64,000 nt of DNA from Erinaceus europaeus (GCF_950295315.1 NW_026647282.1:26361-90360), one strand, 5' to 3'; numbered from the stretch's first letter, positions 30,294 to 42,630 are shown. Numbers and translations: made by a program. Notes: generated by a model from the letters alone, not told the origin.

Positions 30294-31740
30294 CCTCAGA
30301 AGTCAGACACTATTGATCAGAAATTCCTTCTATTATTTAATAGAAACTTGCTTGAAAGTGAAAACTTGCTGAGCAGGCATCCTGGATCCTAGTTTCTAAA
30401 ACCAGTTGTGCCCTCCAGCATTGTTACTTGAACCTATTGCTCTGGTTCCTCTATAACCTCTAGGAATAAATCTGATGGTAGCATATTTAGAAGCATTTCA
30501 ATATCATTCTGGGAGATGGTGTCACACTCTCTAACTGTTTTTCCTTTCATTATATGTCCCATCTCTGGTTTCTGCCTTCTGCCTTGGTTCCTTGTGCCTA
30601 TCCTCATTGTTTGTAGATCAGTTCACATAACTTAAGATCTAAGCTGGAGTTGCATTGGTCCTGTTTAACCCCTGAACTTCAAGCTTGTATACATACTTTA
30701 TTGTAGTTGTATGGTGTAGACCTTCAATCTTAGGGAACTGTGTAGGTCTAAATGTAAAAGCCTCCATTATATACTTAATACTATTCTTGCACTACTACGT
30801 CTGGAAGCCTCAATTTTCCCCCCTTTACAGCTGCTATATCAAGCACATTTTCTGATGATTGAACATTCAATGTTATTAGCATGATTTTTTACATCTTAGT
30901 CTGACTATTCATGCCATTTAGATTATTAATGGAGAAATGCAAGTATGGTGGTATAGACAGAATGAGATTCAGAAAGAAATACCCAGTGTTATGCTTGTCA
31001 TATCCTGTGTCCCAGCATAACAATTTGTACGCCAGTGCCAGATCAGTCATGGTTCTTCGGACATACAATTAGGTCATGGCTAATAGAACAGCTATGTTCT
31101 CTAGTAACACTATAGATAAAAATGTCAACATAATTTTGTCCTTTTTATGTATGAGCAAGAAAGTGAAGCAGCTCTGAGGTTTTAATAATACAAAATTCCT
31201 TGTTAACTGTTGACATTTGGCAAGTGAAATTCTATGTGTTTCATGGCAGCAAAAATTCTATTACTGAAAAATTGCTGTTGATTACTCAGTGTCTTCTCTA
31301 AAAATAAACAATAGTTCTACCAAAGGGAAAACATTTTATGATTTAAAATGTATTTTAAGGGAAGATATCTCCACATTAAATAAAATGGAATATAAAGAGA
31401 CTGTTTTTCAGTTATTTATTTGCACAAGTGAATTTTCCGGAGATAAAGTAATAGCATGCAGTAGTTGGTTGGGTAACATCTGGATCAATTCTATCACTCA
31501 ACCATCTCCCACTCCCAAACATAATTACAACACATATATTCTTTATTGTAGGATGAAGACAAGGGTTAGAGGTTTGTTTTTTTTTCATTTTCCACCACTA
31601 AAATTGTTCCTATGAAAATATTTAATAACTATATGGAATGATTTATACACTTCTGATAAAAACCAAATCATGTTATAAGATTTGTAAAGATCTGATTTTG
31701 TAGACTCTCAATAACTAATCATAGTGTTATCTATGTACTC
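30294..31740. other. Unique intron sequence
   Basis: About 1.4 kb with no SINE or recognised LINE. A 108-codon plus-strand frame at 31289-31615 has no family resemblance or exon signals. Nothing supported. Confidence 0.4.
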
Positions 31741-31744
31741 TTCA

Positions 31745-31925
31745 TTGTTGCAGTATTACAATAGTCAAAATATGGAGTCATTCTAAATACCATGGAAATA
31801 GATAAAGCAGTTTTGTGATATGTACTTAATGAAATATTATTCTGCCATTAGAAAGATGATATCATGCCATTTGGGACAAAATGGATGGAACTGATGGTGA
31901 TTATGTTGTACAAATTTTGTAGGAA
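31745..31925 (+). mobile_element. L1M-like 3' fragment
   Basis: TTGCAGTATTACAATAGTCAAAATATGGAG, GAAATATTATTCTGCCATTAGAAAGATGATATCATGCCATTTGGGACAAAATGGATGGAACT is the characteristic old-L1 3' sequence. Confidence 0.75.
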
Positions 31926-32217
31926 ACAAGTAAGAACTCCAGACTATCAATCCTGCTGGTTAGCACTGGAAGGGACATGTTTAGTTCACCACCTATCACT
32001 TGTTTCTCAATCCCAGGGTTTACCCAGATGACCAATCTAATATTTTTCTTTTCTTATTTTTAAATTTTAATGTACACTGGTTTATAGAGAATCCTTGGGA
32101 AACATTATTTTAGAATGAGAAATGAACAATGAACAATGTCTGATTTCCTAATGATACTGGCTCTTAAAGGTAGAGGAAACATTAAATCTCTACCCTAGTG
32201 ACTAAAATGGCATCCAG

Positions 32218-32505
32218 GGAGTTGGGCAGTTGTGCAGCGGGTTAAGTGCAGGTGGCGCTAAGCGCAAGGACCAGTATAAGGATCCGGGCTCGAGCCCCCC
32301 AGCTCCCCACCAGCAGGGGAGTCGCTTCACAGGTGGTGAAGCAGGTCTGCAGGTGTCTCTCTTTCTCTCCCCTTCTCTGTCTTCCCCTCCTTTCTCCATT
32401 TCTCTCTGCCCTATCCAATAAAACAACAATAATAACTACAACAATAATAAAACAGCAAGGACAACAAAAGGGAATGAGTAAATAAATACATAAAAATAAA
32501 AAATA
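32218..32505 (+). mobile_element. SINE-A
   Basis: GGAGTTGGGCAGTTGTGCAG head, GGATCCGGGCTCGAGCCCCC, CCAATAAAACAACAATAATA, ACAACAAAAGGGAATGAGTA. Flanks ATGGCATCCA / ATGACATCCA suggest a mildly diverged TSD. Confidence 0.93.
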
Positions 32506-32869
32506 TAAAAAGATGACATCCAATAAGGCAGATGGCAAGAGGATGGGTTGGATAGCACAGACCATCCCAAAGAGCAAACTGACTAATACAAAGCACAGGT
32601 CAAGAAGCCCTCTGGCCAACATCTGCCAGTCAAGTACCAAGAAAATACATTTCTGTGTTTTTCACAACAAATGAAAGATTAATCACTGAACATAAGAAAA
32701 AATCGAAATGTTGAGTACTTAGTTGTCTTATACCTCAGATTCTCAAGCACATAGTCACATCCTCTATACATTTGTTTTCATGCACAAAAAAAGCTTGTAT
32801 TAAGAGCACTGTCATATACGTCAAGTGCATAGTTTTGGCATCAATTAGAGCATTATGACTTAACTTTTG

Positions 32870-33822
32870 CAAATTTTTGACAAGGGAGCTGAAAACATTC
32901 AATGGAAAAAGGAAAGACTCTTCAACCAGTGGCATTGGCAAAATTGGGTTGAAGTACACAGATCAAACTGGACCGCTGTATTCCACTGTGCACAGAAGCC
33001 AACTCCAAATGGATCAAAAACATGCACATTAGACCAGAAACTATCAAGTACACAGGAAAAAAACATTAGCAGAACATTTCACAGTCTATGTTTTGGGAAT
33101 GTTTTCAAATACTCAAGTCCAACATGAAGAAAAATAAAAAACAATGGGACTATATCAAACTGAAAAGCTTCTACTCAGCAAATGGAATCATCTTTAAAAC
33201 AGAAAGGCACCCTAAAGAATGGGAGATCTTTATTCAGGATACATCAGATAAAGGGCTAGTAGTCAAAATATGTAAAGAGCTCACTAATCCCACAAAACAA
33301 ACAAACCTACTAAATAATGAAGAGAGGACATGAACTAAATTTTCACCAAAGAAGAGATCCAGAAGGTCAACATACACATGAGAAAGTGCTCAAAGTTATT
33401 CATTATCAGATAAATGTAAATAAAGATATGAGATATCACTTTATATATGTGGGAATGTCATACAGTAGAAAGGTTAAAAAGAACAAATGTTGGTGAGAAT
33501 ATAGGGGAAAAGGAATCCTTCTACACTGCTGGTAAGAACATAAATTGGTCCATCCCTTAATAAAAACAGTCTAGAGGTTTCTCAAAACACTAGAAATGGA
33601 CCTAGCCCATGACCCCCAATTTCTCTCTTAGGGATTTATCCAAAGGAAACAGAAACACCTATCAGAAGAGTTCTATGTTCACGTATATTCATAAGAACAT
33701 AATTCATAATATAATATTATTATATTCATAATAATAGCAGCACCATTCATAATAAGAAATTTGTAAGCAATGCCAATGTCAACAACAGATGGAGTGGCTA
33801 AGAAAGTTGTAAAACATATACA

Positions 33823-33860
<38 letters not shown>

Positions 33861-34262
33861 TACTAAGCTGTTAAAAATGATGAAACACTTTCCTTTGCCT
33901 CATGTTCGGTGGAACTTGAAGAAATCATACGTCAAAAAGAGAAGAACAAATACTAGATGATCTCAATTATAGGTGGAATTTAGGAAATAAAGACAGAAAG
34001 GGAAAACAAAAAGTGAAACTTGGACTGGGTGGGCTGTATTGCACCAAAACAAATGGACTCTGAGAAAGGAGGAGAAGGGAAGAGGTGGAGAATACACTGG
34101 GGTCCTCTTGTATGATAGTGAAACGGGACCTAAATTGGGGCTGAGAGTGTTTTACAGATATCTATCTTGGGGAGATGAGAAATCATACCTGTGTTTCAGT
34201 AACCATTTTGTAAACCATTAAACCTGCCCAATGCAATTATAAAAAATGGAAAGATAAATAAA
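32870..34262 (+). mobile_element. L1M-like 3' portion, about 1.4 kb
   Basis: The start (GACAAGGGAGCTGAAAACAT, TCAACCAGTGGCATTGGCAAAATTGG, ATCAAACTGAAAAGCTTCTACTCAGCAAA, AGATAAAGGGCTAGTAGTCAAAATATG) lies in the 3' end of ORF2. The frame is broken by stops. It continues through ATATGAGATATCACTTTATA, CACTGCTGGTAAGAACATAAATTGG and GATGATCTCAATTATAGGTGG into the 3' UTR. It holds an AT-rich (TA)n at 33815-33860. Old and inactive. Confidence 0.85.
33815..33860. repeat. (TA)n within L1M
   Basis: ATATATAT run inside the old L1. Confidence 0.92.
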
Positions 34263-34514
34263 TTTAACTTTGATCATATGAGGTAGAATTCAAACAGAAA
34301 CAGTCAGGGGAAATTCAAGACACAAGCTAATCAGAAGGATGGAATTTATGTATTTGACCAATACACAAAGACAGCATCAAATTGGAAATACCTTCTTCCT
34401 TAAATAGATCTTTAAACACATTGAAATGGGAATCTGATGGTTTTTTCTTGATAATGATAATATCAATAAATATATTTAGGTCAATGAAATATATAGTCTA
34501 AATTAATAATGAAC

Positions 34515-35110
34515 AGTTATTCAATGGACTTTCTGTTGTGAAAAAGTGAGAATACAGCTATTTTGAAAAATTACTCAGAAATTTAAATGAAGAAATACCA
34601 TTTAACCAAGCACTACCCCTGCTGGACATACCCAAGAAAAATATCTATCAACACACATAAAAATAAATAAACAAATGACTTCTCATAGGTGTCCATAGCA
34701 GCATTACTCAAGGCAGCCAAAAGGTGAAAACAACTCCAACATCTATGGACTTATGATGAATAAACAAAATGTAGCTTATCCATACAGTGGAATCATATTT
34801 ATCCATCTACTACTAGTTGACATTCTTATCAACTAATATTATATTTTTTGCCCATAAAATATATATTGACAAGTGCTACAACATTAAACTTGAAAACATC
34901 AGGCAAAGTGGAAAAAAGCCCATCATGAAAGGTTAGGTGCTCCATGATTTTATTTGTAAAAATAATTTCAGAATAGGTCAAACTTTTAAAGAAAAAAAAA
35001 AGGATAAGTAGTTGCTCAGAGTTGAGAGTGAGACAGATGATGGGGGAAAATGGAGAATGACAGAGTTCTAGGTTTCCAGTAGGTTGATAAAATATTCTAA
35101 ATTGATTATG
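34515..35110 (+). mobile_element. L1M-like 3' region, second copy
   Basis: ATTTAACCAAGCACTACCCCTGCTGGACATACCCAAGAAAA, GTGTCCATAGCAGCATTACTCAAGGCAGCC and AAACAAAATGTAGCTTATCCATACAGTGGAATC, then a diverged 3' UTR with GAATGACAGAGTTCTAGG. Confidence 0.75.
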
Positions 35111-35117
35111 GTGATCA

Positions 35118-35325
35118 TGGGGCTGGATGTGGAATACTCATTAGAGTGCACATGCTACGATGCAGAAGGACCTAGGTTCAACCACTTGGTCCCCACTTGT
35201 GGGAGGGGGGAAGCTTCATGATCAGTGTAGCAGTGTTGCAGGAGTCTCTCTCTCTCTTTCTATCTCTCCGTTACCTCTCAATTTTTCTCCATCTCTACCC
35301 AATAAATGAAATATTTTGAAAAAAG
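35118..35325 (+). mobile_element. SINE-B
   Basis: GGGGCTGGATGTGGAATACT head, CTAGGTTCAACCACTTGGTC, GGAAGCTTCATGATCAGTGT and CCCAATAAATGAAATATTTTG. Confidence 0.85.
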
Positions 35326-35549
35326 ATTATGGCCATGGTTACACAAAAGGATTATGTAATAAAAACTAAATAGTTATATACTTTCAATTGAATGAGTAGT
35401 ATGATTTGTGGACTATATATGTGTAACCTCCTTCGAACCAAAAACATGAGAATCTCTTCATGCGTAGATCTAAGTTAAAAAAAAAAAAAAGCAATCCTCA
35501 GTATAGGGTATCCTTTTTGGTGTAAGGGGTGGGGAGAACATAATTCTAT

Positions 35550-36094
35550 TTTCATTATCTGGGGCTCTTGTCAGGGGATCCTTGGATTCCCATATAGATA
35601 TGATGGGCTAGATCTTTAATAGATCCCTCTCTCTACCATCACTGGTCACTTCCATCAGGAACATCATCATAAACCCTCTTGTGGCCCTCTCTAGGATCCT
35701 TCCCTCAATGTAGAGAAGCAATGGTGGAGACTGCCCGACTCTGAAGGGAGGAGGCTGGGTCAGCCTACTCTGCCATTTGAGAAGTACTGGTTCTAAAATG
35801 AGAGCAGTTCCTAATATTTGTTCCTAGCAGTGACCATGGACTATGAGCTCAGATTGATAGGGGCTCAGGTTACACAGGCTCCTGTGCTAAATATGAATGT
35901 ATGTGGGTCCTAGGTCAGACTAATGGGGTTAACAGTTAATGAAATTTGCATACTTTCCTCATGTTTGGGAGCTACTCTCTGCTCTAATCTGGCTTTCTAG
36001 TCCTAGTCTTAATCGCTGACACCATCTTCCCAGACAATACTCTTCATCTACTTGCATGTTAGCTATCAGGCTCAGGAAAAAATTACTGAAGTCT
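35550..36094 (+). mobile_element. LINE-1 3'-UTR, part 1
   Basis: GGGGCTCTTGTCAGGGGATC, TAGATCTTTAATAGATCCCT, CATCACTGGTCACTTCCATC, GCTCAGGTTACACAGGCTCCTG and CCTAGTCTTAATCGCTGACACCATCTTCCCAGAC. Interrupted by a SINE-A at 36095. Confidence 0.85.
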
Positions 36095-36362
36095 GGGAGT
36101 TGGGCAATAGTGCAGCGGGCTAAGCACGCATGGCGCAAAGCACAAGGGCCAGTATAAGGATCCCTGTTCGAGCTCACGGCTCCTCACCTGCAGGAGAGTT
36201 GCTCACAAGCTGTGAAGCATGCTGGTCTGCAGGTATCTATCTTTCTCTCCTCCTCTCTGCCTCCCCTCCTCTCTCCATTTCTCTCTGTCCTATCCAACAA
36301 CAACAATAATAACTACAACAATAAAACAAGGACAAGAAAAGGAAATAAATATTAAAAAAATT
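36095..36362 (+). mobile_element. SINE-A inside an L1 3' UTR
   Basis: GGGAGTTGGGCAATAGTGCA head, GAGAGTTGCTCACAAGCTGT, CCAACAACAACAATAATAAC, AAATATTAAAAAAA. L1 sequence resumes on the far side in register (CATGGGTCTCTTGGAACATA). Confidence 0.93.
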
Positions 36363-36863
36363 TACAGAAATCATGGGTCTCTTGGAACATACCTAAAGTA
36401 GACTTGCTAGATTCTACCCTATTTCCTCTGCTCTATTTCTTATCTTCCTCTGCTCTTATCTTTATTAAACAATTTGTTCTGCTTTATCTTACCACCTTTC
36501 AGCCACCAGGATACAGATGCTACTATGAATCTTGACTTCACTGGGCAGACAACTTCACCAATGTGTCCTGAAGTCTCACCTCTCCAGATCCATACCCAAC
36601 TAGGGAAAGATAGAAACAGGCTGGGAGCATGGATCAACCTACCAATATCCATCAAGTGGAGAAGCAATACAGAAACCGGACCTCCCACCTCCTACACCCC
36701 CAGAAGAACTTTGGTCCATACTCCCAGAGGGAGTTACCAATGGAGGGGATGTTTCCAATGGAGGCAATAGGACACGGAACTCAGGTGGTGGGAACTATGT
36801 GAAATTGTACCCCTGCTCTCTTAAGAGTCTTGTTCATCATTATTAAGCCACTATTTAAAAAAA
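36363..36863 (+). mobile_element. LINE-1 3'-UTR, part 2 with poly(A)
   Basis: GATACAGATGCTACTATGAA, CACCTCTCCAGATCCATACC, CCATACTCCCAGAGGGAGTT, CTCAGGTGGTGGGAACTATG, CTTGTTCATCATTATTAAGC and an A run. Confidence 0.88.
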
Positions 36864-36864
36864 A

Positions 36865-37690
36865 AAAAAATCAAACTCAAAGAAAAATAATGGACCACTA
36901 AGAGTGATACCTATGGATATCTGCATCATTTTTACAGACAACAATAATAAACATCACCTGCTAACCATTTCATAATAGTATAAGAGGTCTTCCTCATAAT
37001 TACATAGCACTGCATCTTACTGTATAGAAGATGTTCAAACAGTTCCCATGTTCAATGGTAACTCGGCTATTTCTATTATTTGATTGAAAAATTACCAAAA
37101 AGAGAATTTTGTACATATATCATGAAACTTCCACAGATAAGCATACAAACAGATGAAATTAAGAAAAAATGGTACTGGACTAAAAAGAATATAACTAAGC
37201 CTTCAAGTATGCAACCTAACTGTATCCCTTAAACTTGTTGACATCTGCAGTAGCTGTCAAACACCGACAGAGTTTAATTATAATTAGTGAGTAAAATGAA
37301 TTTTTTTCTGAAGAAAAAAAGGTTAAAAAAAAAAAGGATTTTCCCATCCACTGTCATGGAAAACATAAAGATATTTAACAAATTGATTTTAAAATAAATT
37401 CAGAAAAAAACCCAATGTTTTATTATATGTAAGTTCTGGGGCATGAGAAAGAGAAGTTTCAGGGCAAAAGAATGAAGGGAATCTCAGTTGCAGTGAAAAT
37501 AAGCATCAACTGCCAACACTCAACAAGACTGCTTGAATTCCAAGAAGGCAAAATTTTCATAAAGAAAAAATGGAAAGCATCAGAAAACCAGTAAACTGTC
37601 AAAAATTAATTGCCTGAATTTTTGATGGTGCAAAGAGTGTTCATGGAGAATTATTTTTGAATGTATATCTCCTCCTTTTCTTTCCTCTAC
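36865..37690. other. Unique AT-rich intron sequence
   Basis: No repeat or exon recognised apart from short A runs. Confidence 0.4.
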
Positions 37691-37774
37691 CCTCTACAGC
37701 TAATTTTTGTGTGTGTGTGTGTGTAATTTAAAAAAATTGTATCAATGACTTAATACTTTGATTTACAACATTAT

Positions 37775-38557
37775 AAGATAACAGTCATATAATTTTGTAC
37801 TGTTCCCACCACCAGAGTTTTGTGTCCCCATTCCCTTCACTGGAAGCTACAGTTGTTCACCCAAGGTTTCAGATATGGGTTAACTATTATTTCCGTAACT
37901 ATCTATCTATGTTTATATATTTATCTGTCAAATTTTTATGGTCCTACCTTCTATTCGTAAGCCAACCTACACCTATGACTACTTTCAAATGCCTTTCCTT
38001 TTTTTTTCCTTCGCTCTCGGTCCTCATGGAGTTGGAGTTCAGAGCCCTCTGGTTATCTTCTCTTATCATTTATCCCCCTCTTGAAGTTAGGACCAAAATA
38101 TTTTGGGGGTTGTATAAGATGCGGGGGGGGGAGGGTGATTGGCTTCTGTAATTGCTTCTCTGTTGGGCATGCACATTGGCGGGCGGATCTATACCCCCAG
38201 TCTGTTTGTATCATTCCTTCGTGGGTTAGGACTCTGGAATAAAGAGGTTCTAGGACTCACTGGTAAGGTCATCTGTCCAGAGAGGTCACAGGTCAAGATG
38301 GAGTCACAGTAGCAGCTGCAACTCGGTGGCTAAAAGCCAGTAAGATATAAAGCAGGAAAAAGTATATAATAAACAGGAAACAAAAAGTAGGAAAAGAGCA
38401 GATGAGATTAGAGGTCTTGGGGTAGCAAGAAGCTAGGAAGTCTATTTTAGTTATGTGTCAAGGGGGCCATGACTTTAATAATTTTTGCCTAAGCCTGATA
38501 GCGAATATGCAGGTGGACTATTAATATTGTCTGGGAAGATGGTGTCAAGTTGAGACT
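37775..38557 (-). mobile_element. LINE-1 3'-UTR, reverse copy, part 1
   Basis: Begins with the reversed end motif GTACTGTTCCCACCACCAGAG and continues AGCTACAGTTGTTCACCC, GGCTTCTGTAATTGCTTCTC and CTATACCCCCAGTCTG, then GGCAAAAATTATTAAAG in reverse. The reverse of the 35550-36863 order is clear. Sense relative to PDE4D. Confidence 0.85.
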
Positions 38558-38574
38558 AGAACTAGAAAAGCTGG

Positions 38575-38780
38575 CGACCAGGTGGTGGCGCACCTATTTA
38601 ATGCACACATTATGGTTCACAATGACCCTGGTTCAAGCCCCTGGTCCTCACCTGCGGGGGTGAAGGGGTAAAGCAGGGTTGTAGGTCTTTTCCCCTATCT
38701 TCCCCTTCCCTCTCAATTTCTCTCTGTCTCTATCCAATAAGAAATAAGATATTTAAAATAAAGAACTCATAAAAAAGAAA
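38575..38780 (+). mobile_element. SINE-B in L1 3' UTR, 17-bp TSD
   Basis: GACCAGGTGGTGGCGCACCT head, GGTTCAAGCCCCTGGTCCTC, CTATCCAATAAGAAATAAGA tail. AGAACTAGAAAAGCTGG is duplicated perfectly at 38558-38574 and 38781-38797. Confidence 0.94.
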
Positions 38781-38797
38781 AGAACTAGAAAAGCTGG

Positions 38798-39250
38798 GTT
38801 AGGGCAGAAAGTAGGTCCCAAACTGAAGGAAGTATATAAATACAATTAATTGTTCACCTAATTAATTTGACCCAAGGCCCATATATATTCACATTTAGCA
38901 CAGGAACCTGAGTGACTTCTGAATCCCTGAGAGTTTGAGAACACAGTCCTTGGTCACAGCAGGGAATAATCTAGACTATATTCATTCCAGGACCAGTCTT
39001 CCTTGAGAAGTAGAGTAGACTGACTCAGCCTCCATTCAGAGAGTGGGGCAGTCCTTATAAATTGCTACTTTATAGTGAGGGCAAGGTCCTTGAGAGGCCC
39101 ACAGGTGGTCTTATGATGATGTTCCTATGAAAGTGACCAGTGATGGTGGAGAGTGGGATCTATTAGAGGTCTATGAGGGAAAAGATTCTCTATAGGGGAA
39201 TCAAGAGATTTTCTGACTAGGGCCCCAGATGATGGGGTAGCCTGGCATTG
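38798..39250 (-). mobile_element. LINE-1 3'-UTR, reverse copy, part 2
   Basis: CCTAATTAATTTGACCCAAG, TTAGCACAGGAACCTGAGTG, GGAGAGTGGGATCTATTAGA and GACTAGGGCCCCAGATGATG are the reverse of L1 phrases at 35550-36094. Confidence 0.85.
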
Positions 39251-39388
39251 ACAAAAAAAAGCCATTATTAAATGTGGCTTCACACTTTTTAAATCTCATT
39301 TACCACATTCAGAATAGTTTTATTAGTTTAATTATTTTGTCCTAGTAAGTTACATGAAGGTAGGGAGACACCATTGTATCCACAAAGA

Positions 39389-39405
39389 TATCTCTCTCTC
39401 AATCG

Positions 39406-39452
<47 letters not shown>

Positions 39453-39476
39453 GACACACACACAAACACACACACA
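39389..39476. repeat. (TC)n then (CA)n
   Basis: Interrupted TC tract followed by CACACACACACAGACACACA. Confidence 0.92.
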
Positions 39477-39684
39477 AAATATTTTTTTAAATTACCCTAT
39501 AGGAAACTAAATTAACTATAAAATATCTTGCTGAACTTCTTTTCTATAAATGTAAAACATATCTTTGTCTTCTTGTGGAATCATTGTAAGCAACTTCTAA
39601 AATACATAAAGATAATTCATGTATATTTAAAGGTGCAATGTTACATATTTCTAAATTCTGTACTATTTGGGAAACAATTTATAT

Positions 39685-39806
39685 TTAAGTATTTTCTAAT
39701 TTTATGTGAGAGAGAATAAATGAGACCAGAGCATCACTCAACTTTGGCATATGGTGGTACTAGGAATGGAACTTGGGGCACAGGCATGTAAGTCCTATGC
39801 TCTATA
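39685..39806 (-). mobile_element. SINE-C
   Basis: TATGTGAGAGAGAATAAATG, CATCACTCAACTTTGGCATATGGTGGTACTAGG and GCATGTAAGTCCTATGCTCTA. Confidence 0.6.
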
Positions 39807-40031
39807 TTTTAAAGAAGGATATGCCAAAGATAGTTCCAGTTTAGCTTCTGCTAGAAGTAAAGTTCATTTCTTCCATATTCATGCAAATGTACTTATCAAA
39901 GCAAGTTTAGACTAAGCTAAAATAATAAGTATTACTCTTTAAATTAAATGTTCATTAAGCTATACTTGAATTACTGTGACATTTTCTCAATAAAATTTCG
40001 AATACCCTTTTATTTGTAAAAGATCTTAAGT

Positions 40032-40170
40032 TGGGAGTCGGGCGGTAGCGCAGCGGGTTAAATGGCATGAGGTGCAAAGACCATGTAAGGATCCAGGTTC
40101 CAGGACCCCCTCCCCACCTGCCGGGGCCTGGCTTCAAAGGCAGTGAAGCAGGTCTGCAGGTGTCTCTCTT

Positions 40171-40205
<35 letters not shown>

Positions 40206-40343
40206 TCCTCATCCACTCTCCATTTCTCTGTGTCCTAACCAACAACGACGACACCACCACCACCAACAACAATAACTACAACAACAATAAAACGAACAAA
40301 CAAAAATAAACAAGGGCAACAAAAGGGAAAATAAAAAATATAT
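40032..40343 (+). mobile_element. SINE-A
   Basis: TTGGGAGTCGGGCGGTAGCG head, an expanded (TC) tract at 40170-40201, CCAACAACGACGACACCACC, AAGGGCAACAAAAGGGAAAA. ATCTTAAGT flanks at 40023-40031 and 40344-40352. Confidence 0.93.
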
Positions 40344-40451
40344 ATCTTAAGTGAAAATCATGTACATGTCATATAATTTGGTAAGTAAAATTCTTACATC
40401 CTCAAATAGTAACTTCTATCAAAGTGTAACCTGTGGCAACACTAACAGTGG

Positions 40452-40452
<1 letters not shown>

Positions 40453-40482
<30 letters not shown>
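40453..40482 (+). repeat. (CA)n microsatellite
   Basis: About 14 CA units. Confidence 0.94.
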
Positions 40483-40486
<4 letters not shown>

Positions 40487-40524
40487 AATAGGAGACTTTT
40501 CCTCATAATAATAATGAACTGACT

Positions 40525-40735
40525 AGCATTTGTTTAATTTGTAGTATGTCATTGTGCGCAGCAAGTATTTTTTTCACATGTGTTGTTTCATTTATCTTTC
40601 ACAGGAACCACATGCACAGTTTTTCTCTTTACCCAAGATCACCCAGCTTGTACATGAGAGAACCTTGATCTGAACTTAAACTGACTACAGATGCCAGCCG
40701 TATTTCTAGTGCACACTGCTAGCAATCCCCACTGC
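40525..40735 (+). mobile_element. MIR relic
   Basis: GACTAGCATTTGTTTAATTTG, TTGTTTCATTTATCTTTCACAGGAACC, ACCCAAGATCACCCAGCTTGTACATGAGAGAACC and CTAGTGCACACTGC follow MIR order. Confidence 0.75.
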
Positions 40736-40890
40736 CTTTTAATTCCAATAGCTCAATTCTATGATGTCATATACTAGGTTTTCTTAGGGCCTAAAAGTGA
40801 ATACAGTCAAGCATCAAAATGTTATCAAGGTTTAAATCTAGCATCTGTGTTTTAAATTGACCTTAAAGCATATCTATAAAACTATGTAGA

Positions 40891-41196
40891 GGGAGTCGGG
40901 CTGTAGCGCAGCGGCTTAAGCGCAGGTGGCGCAAAGCACAAGGACCGGCATAAGGATCCCAGTTCGAACCCCGGCTCCCCACCTGCAGGGGAGTCGCTTC
41001 ACAGGCGGTGAAGCAGGTCTGCAGGTGTCTATCTTTCTCTCCTCCTCTCTGTCTTCCCCTCCTCTCTCCACTTCTCTCTGTCCTATCCAACAACGACAAC
41101 AACAATAATAACTACAACAATAAAACAACAAGGGCAACAAAAGGGAATAAATAAATAAAATAAATATTTTTTAAAAAAGAACTCTGTTTAAAAAAA
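40891..41196 (+). mobile_element. SINE-A, young, sister of the 13959 copy
   Basis: GGGAGTCGGGCTGTAGCGCA head, GTTCGAACCCCGGCTCCCCA, CAACAACGACAACAACAATA, AAGGGCAACAAAAGGGAATA. The flanks AAAACTAT(G/A)TAGA at 40878-40890 and 41197-41209 are a TSD with one difference. Confidence 0.93.
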
Positions 41197-41209
41197 AAAC
41201 TATATAGAA

Positions 41210-41876
41210 TATGACCATCTGGCCTACTTAGCCTGGTACAGGAAGCTTAAAAATGCTACATCAAACATTCAATGTATTTGTTTTTGTGCAGTAAAGTGTA
41301 TTTTTTAAAGATACCTAGATTAAAGTACTTTCTTTTAAAGATTCCAGATTAACTATCTTTGCATTCAGCATGACTTTCCAACTACTTACCTTGAAAAACA
41401 ACTTAATCACTTAAGGTTCTCCTGAAATCTCTCTTAAATCAGCACTATGTCTCATAATCATAGCTCCTGTGCTACATGAATTAATTTCCTCAGGATGCTA
41501 TTGATAAATCAGAAATTACAAGGATTGAGATCAAACTCCATAGAAATATTCATGAATTCAACTTCTTTTCCCATAAAGCTTCACAGGAATTCACAAATAC
41601 AAACATGAGTTGATATTAAGGCATTCTTTTCTTTTATCTGACTATCTGAAACTGCTTTATCTTAGCAAGAACAGATACTACTCACTCTAAAAATATTTTC
41701 TTGGGAGTATTTCCTCTTTTATCTTCAAATTGGTAAGTAGTCTAAATTTGAGCACTCATAGATACAGGATATGAAAGAGTTCAAAACAATATTTTGATGA
41801 AAACTATCTCAGGAGACTTTAAGTAATGCATTGATATTCAACAAAATCTGTTCTTGAAGAGTAAGGTAATTTCATG
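41210..41876. other. Unique AT-rich intron sequence
   Basis: Nothing recognised in about 670 bases. Confidence 0.4.
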
Positions 41877-41891
41877 TGAATTTAAAATTTA

Positions 41892-42246
41892 TGGGAGTCA
41901 GGCGGTAGCGCAGCGGGTTAAGTGCACATGGAGCAAAGCACAAAGACCGGCATAAGGATCCAGGTTCGAGCCCCCTGCTCCCCACCTGCAGGGGAGTCAT
42001 TTCACAAGCGATGAAGCAGGTCTGCAAGTGTCTTTCTCTGCCCCTCTCTGTTTTCCCTTCCTCTCTCCATTTCTCTCTGTCCTATCTAACAATGACATCA
42101 ATAACCACAACAATAAGAAAAAAAACAACAAGGGCAACAAAAGGGAAAATAAATAGAACACTAAGGGCAACAACAATAAATAAATAAATAAATATAAAAA
42201 GAAATAAGCAAAAGGGAAAATAAATAAATTCATATATATATATATA
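41892..42246 (+). mobile_element. SINE-A with elongated tail
   Basis: GGGAGTCAGGCGGTAGCGCA head, GGGGAGTCATTTCACAAGCG, then AAGGGCAACAAAAGGGAAAA followed by two degenerate repeats of the same tail motif and a TATATATA run at 42231-42247. TGAATTTA flanks at 41877-41884 and 42247-42254. Confidence 0.88.
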
Positions 42247-42262
42247 TGAATTTACAGAGCAC

Positions 42263-42630
42263 GGGGCCAGGCGGTGGCACACCGGGTTAAATGTACATAG
42301 TTTTAAGCTCCAGGTTGGGCCAAGGATCCCAGTTCCAGCCCTGGCTGGCTTCCCACCTGCAGGGGGCTGGCTTTACAAGTGGTGAAGCAAGTCTGCAATT
42401 TTCTATTTTTCTCTTCCTCTCTCTGCCTTCCCTTCCTCTCGCAATTTCTCTTTGTTCTATCCAGCAGCAATAACAGCAGCAGCAGCAGCGACAACAACAG
42501 CAATGACGACAACAACAATAGCAACAACAAGTGCAGCAACAATGGAAAAAAGATGGCCGCCTGGAGCAGTGGATTCATAGTGTGGTCACTGAGCCCCAGC
42601 AATAACCCTGGAGGCAAAAAAAAAATACAG
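42263..42630 (+). mobile_element. SINE-A with extension block
   Basis: GGGGCCAGGCGGTGGCACAC head, CAGCAGCAGCAGCAGCGACA trinucleotide expansion at 42474-42491, extension GGAGCAGTGGATTCATAGTG ... AATAACCCTGGAGGCAAAAA. Confidence 0.9.

Noticed and set aside
32867..33333. Plus-strand ORFs in the L1M as an intact endonuclease/RT protein
   Set aside because: They are short, frame-broken pieces of an old L1 3' region. No complete domain remains.
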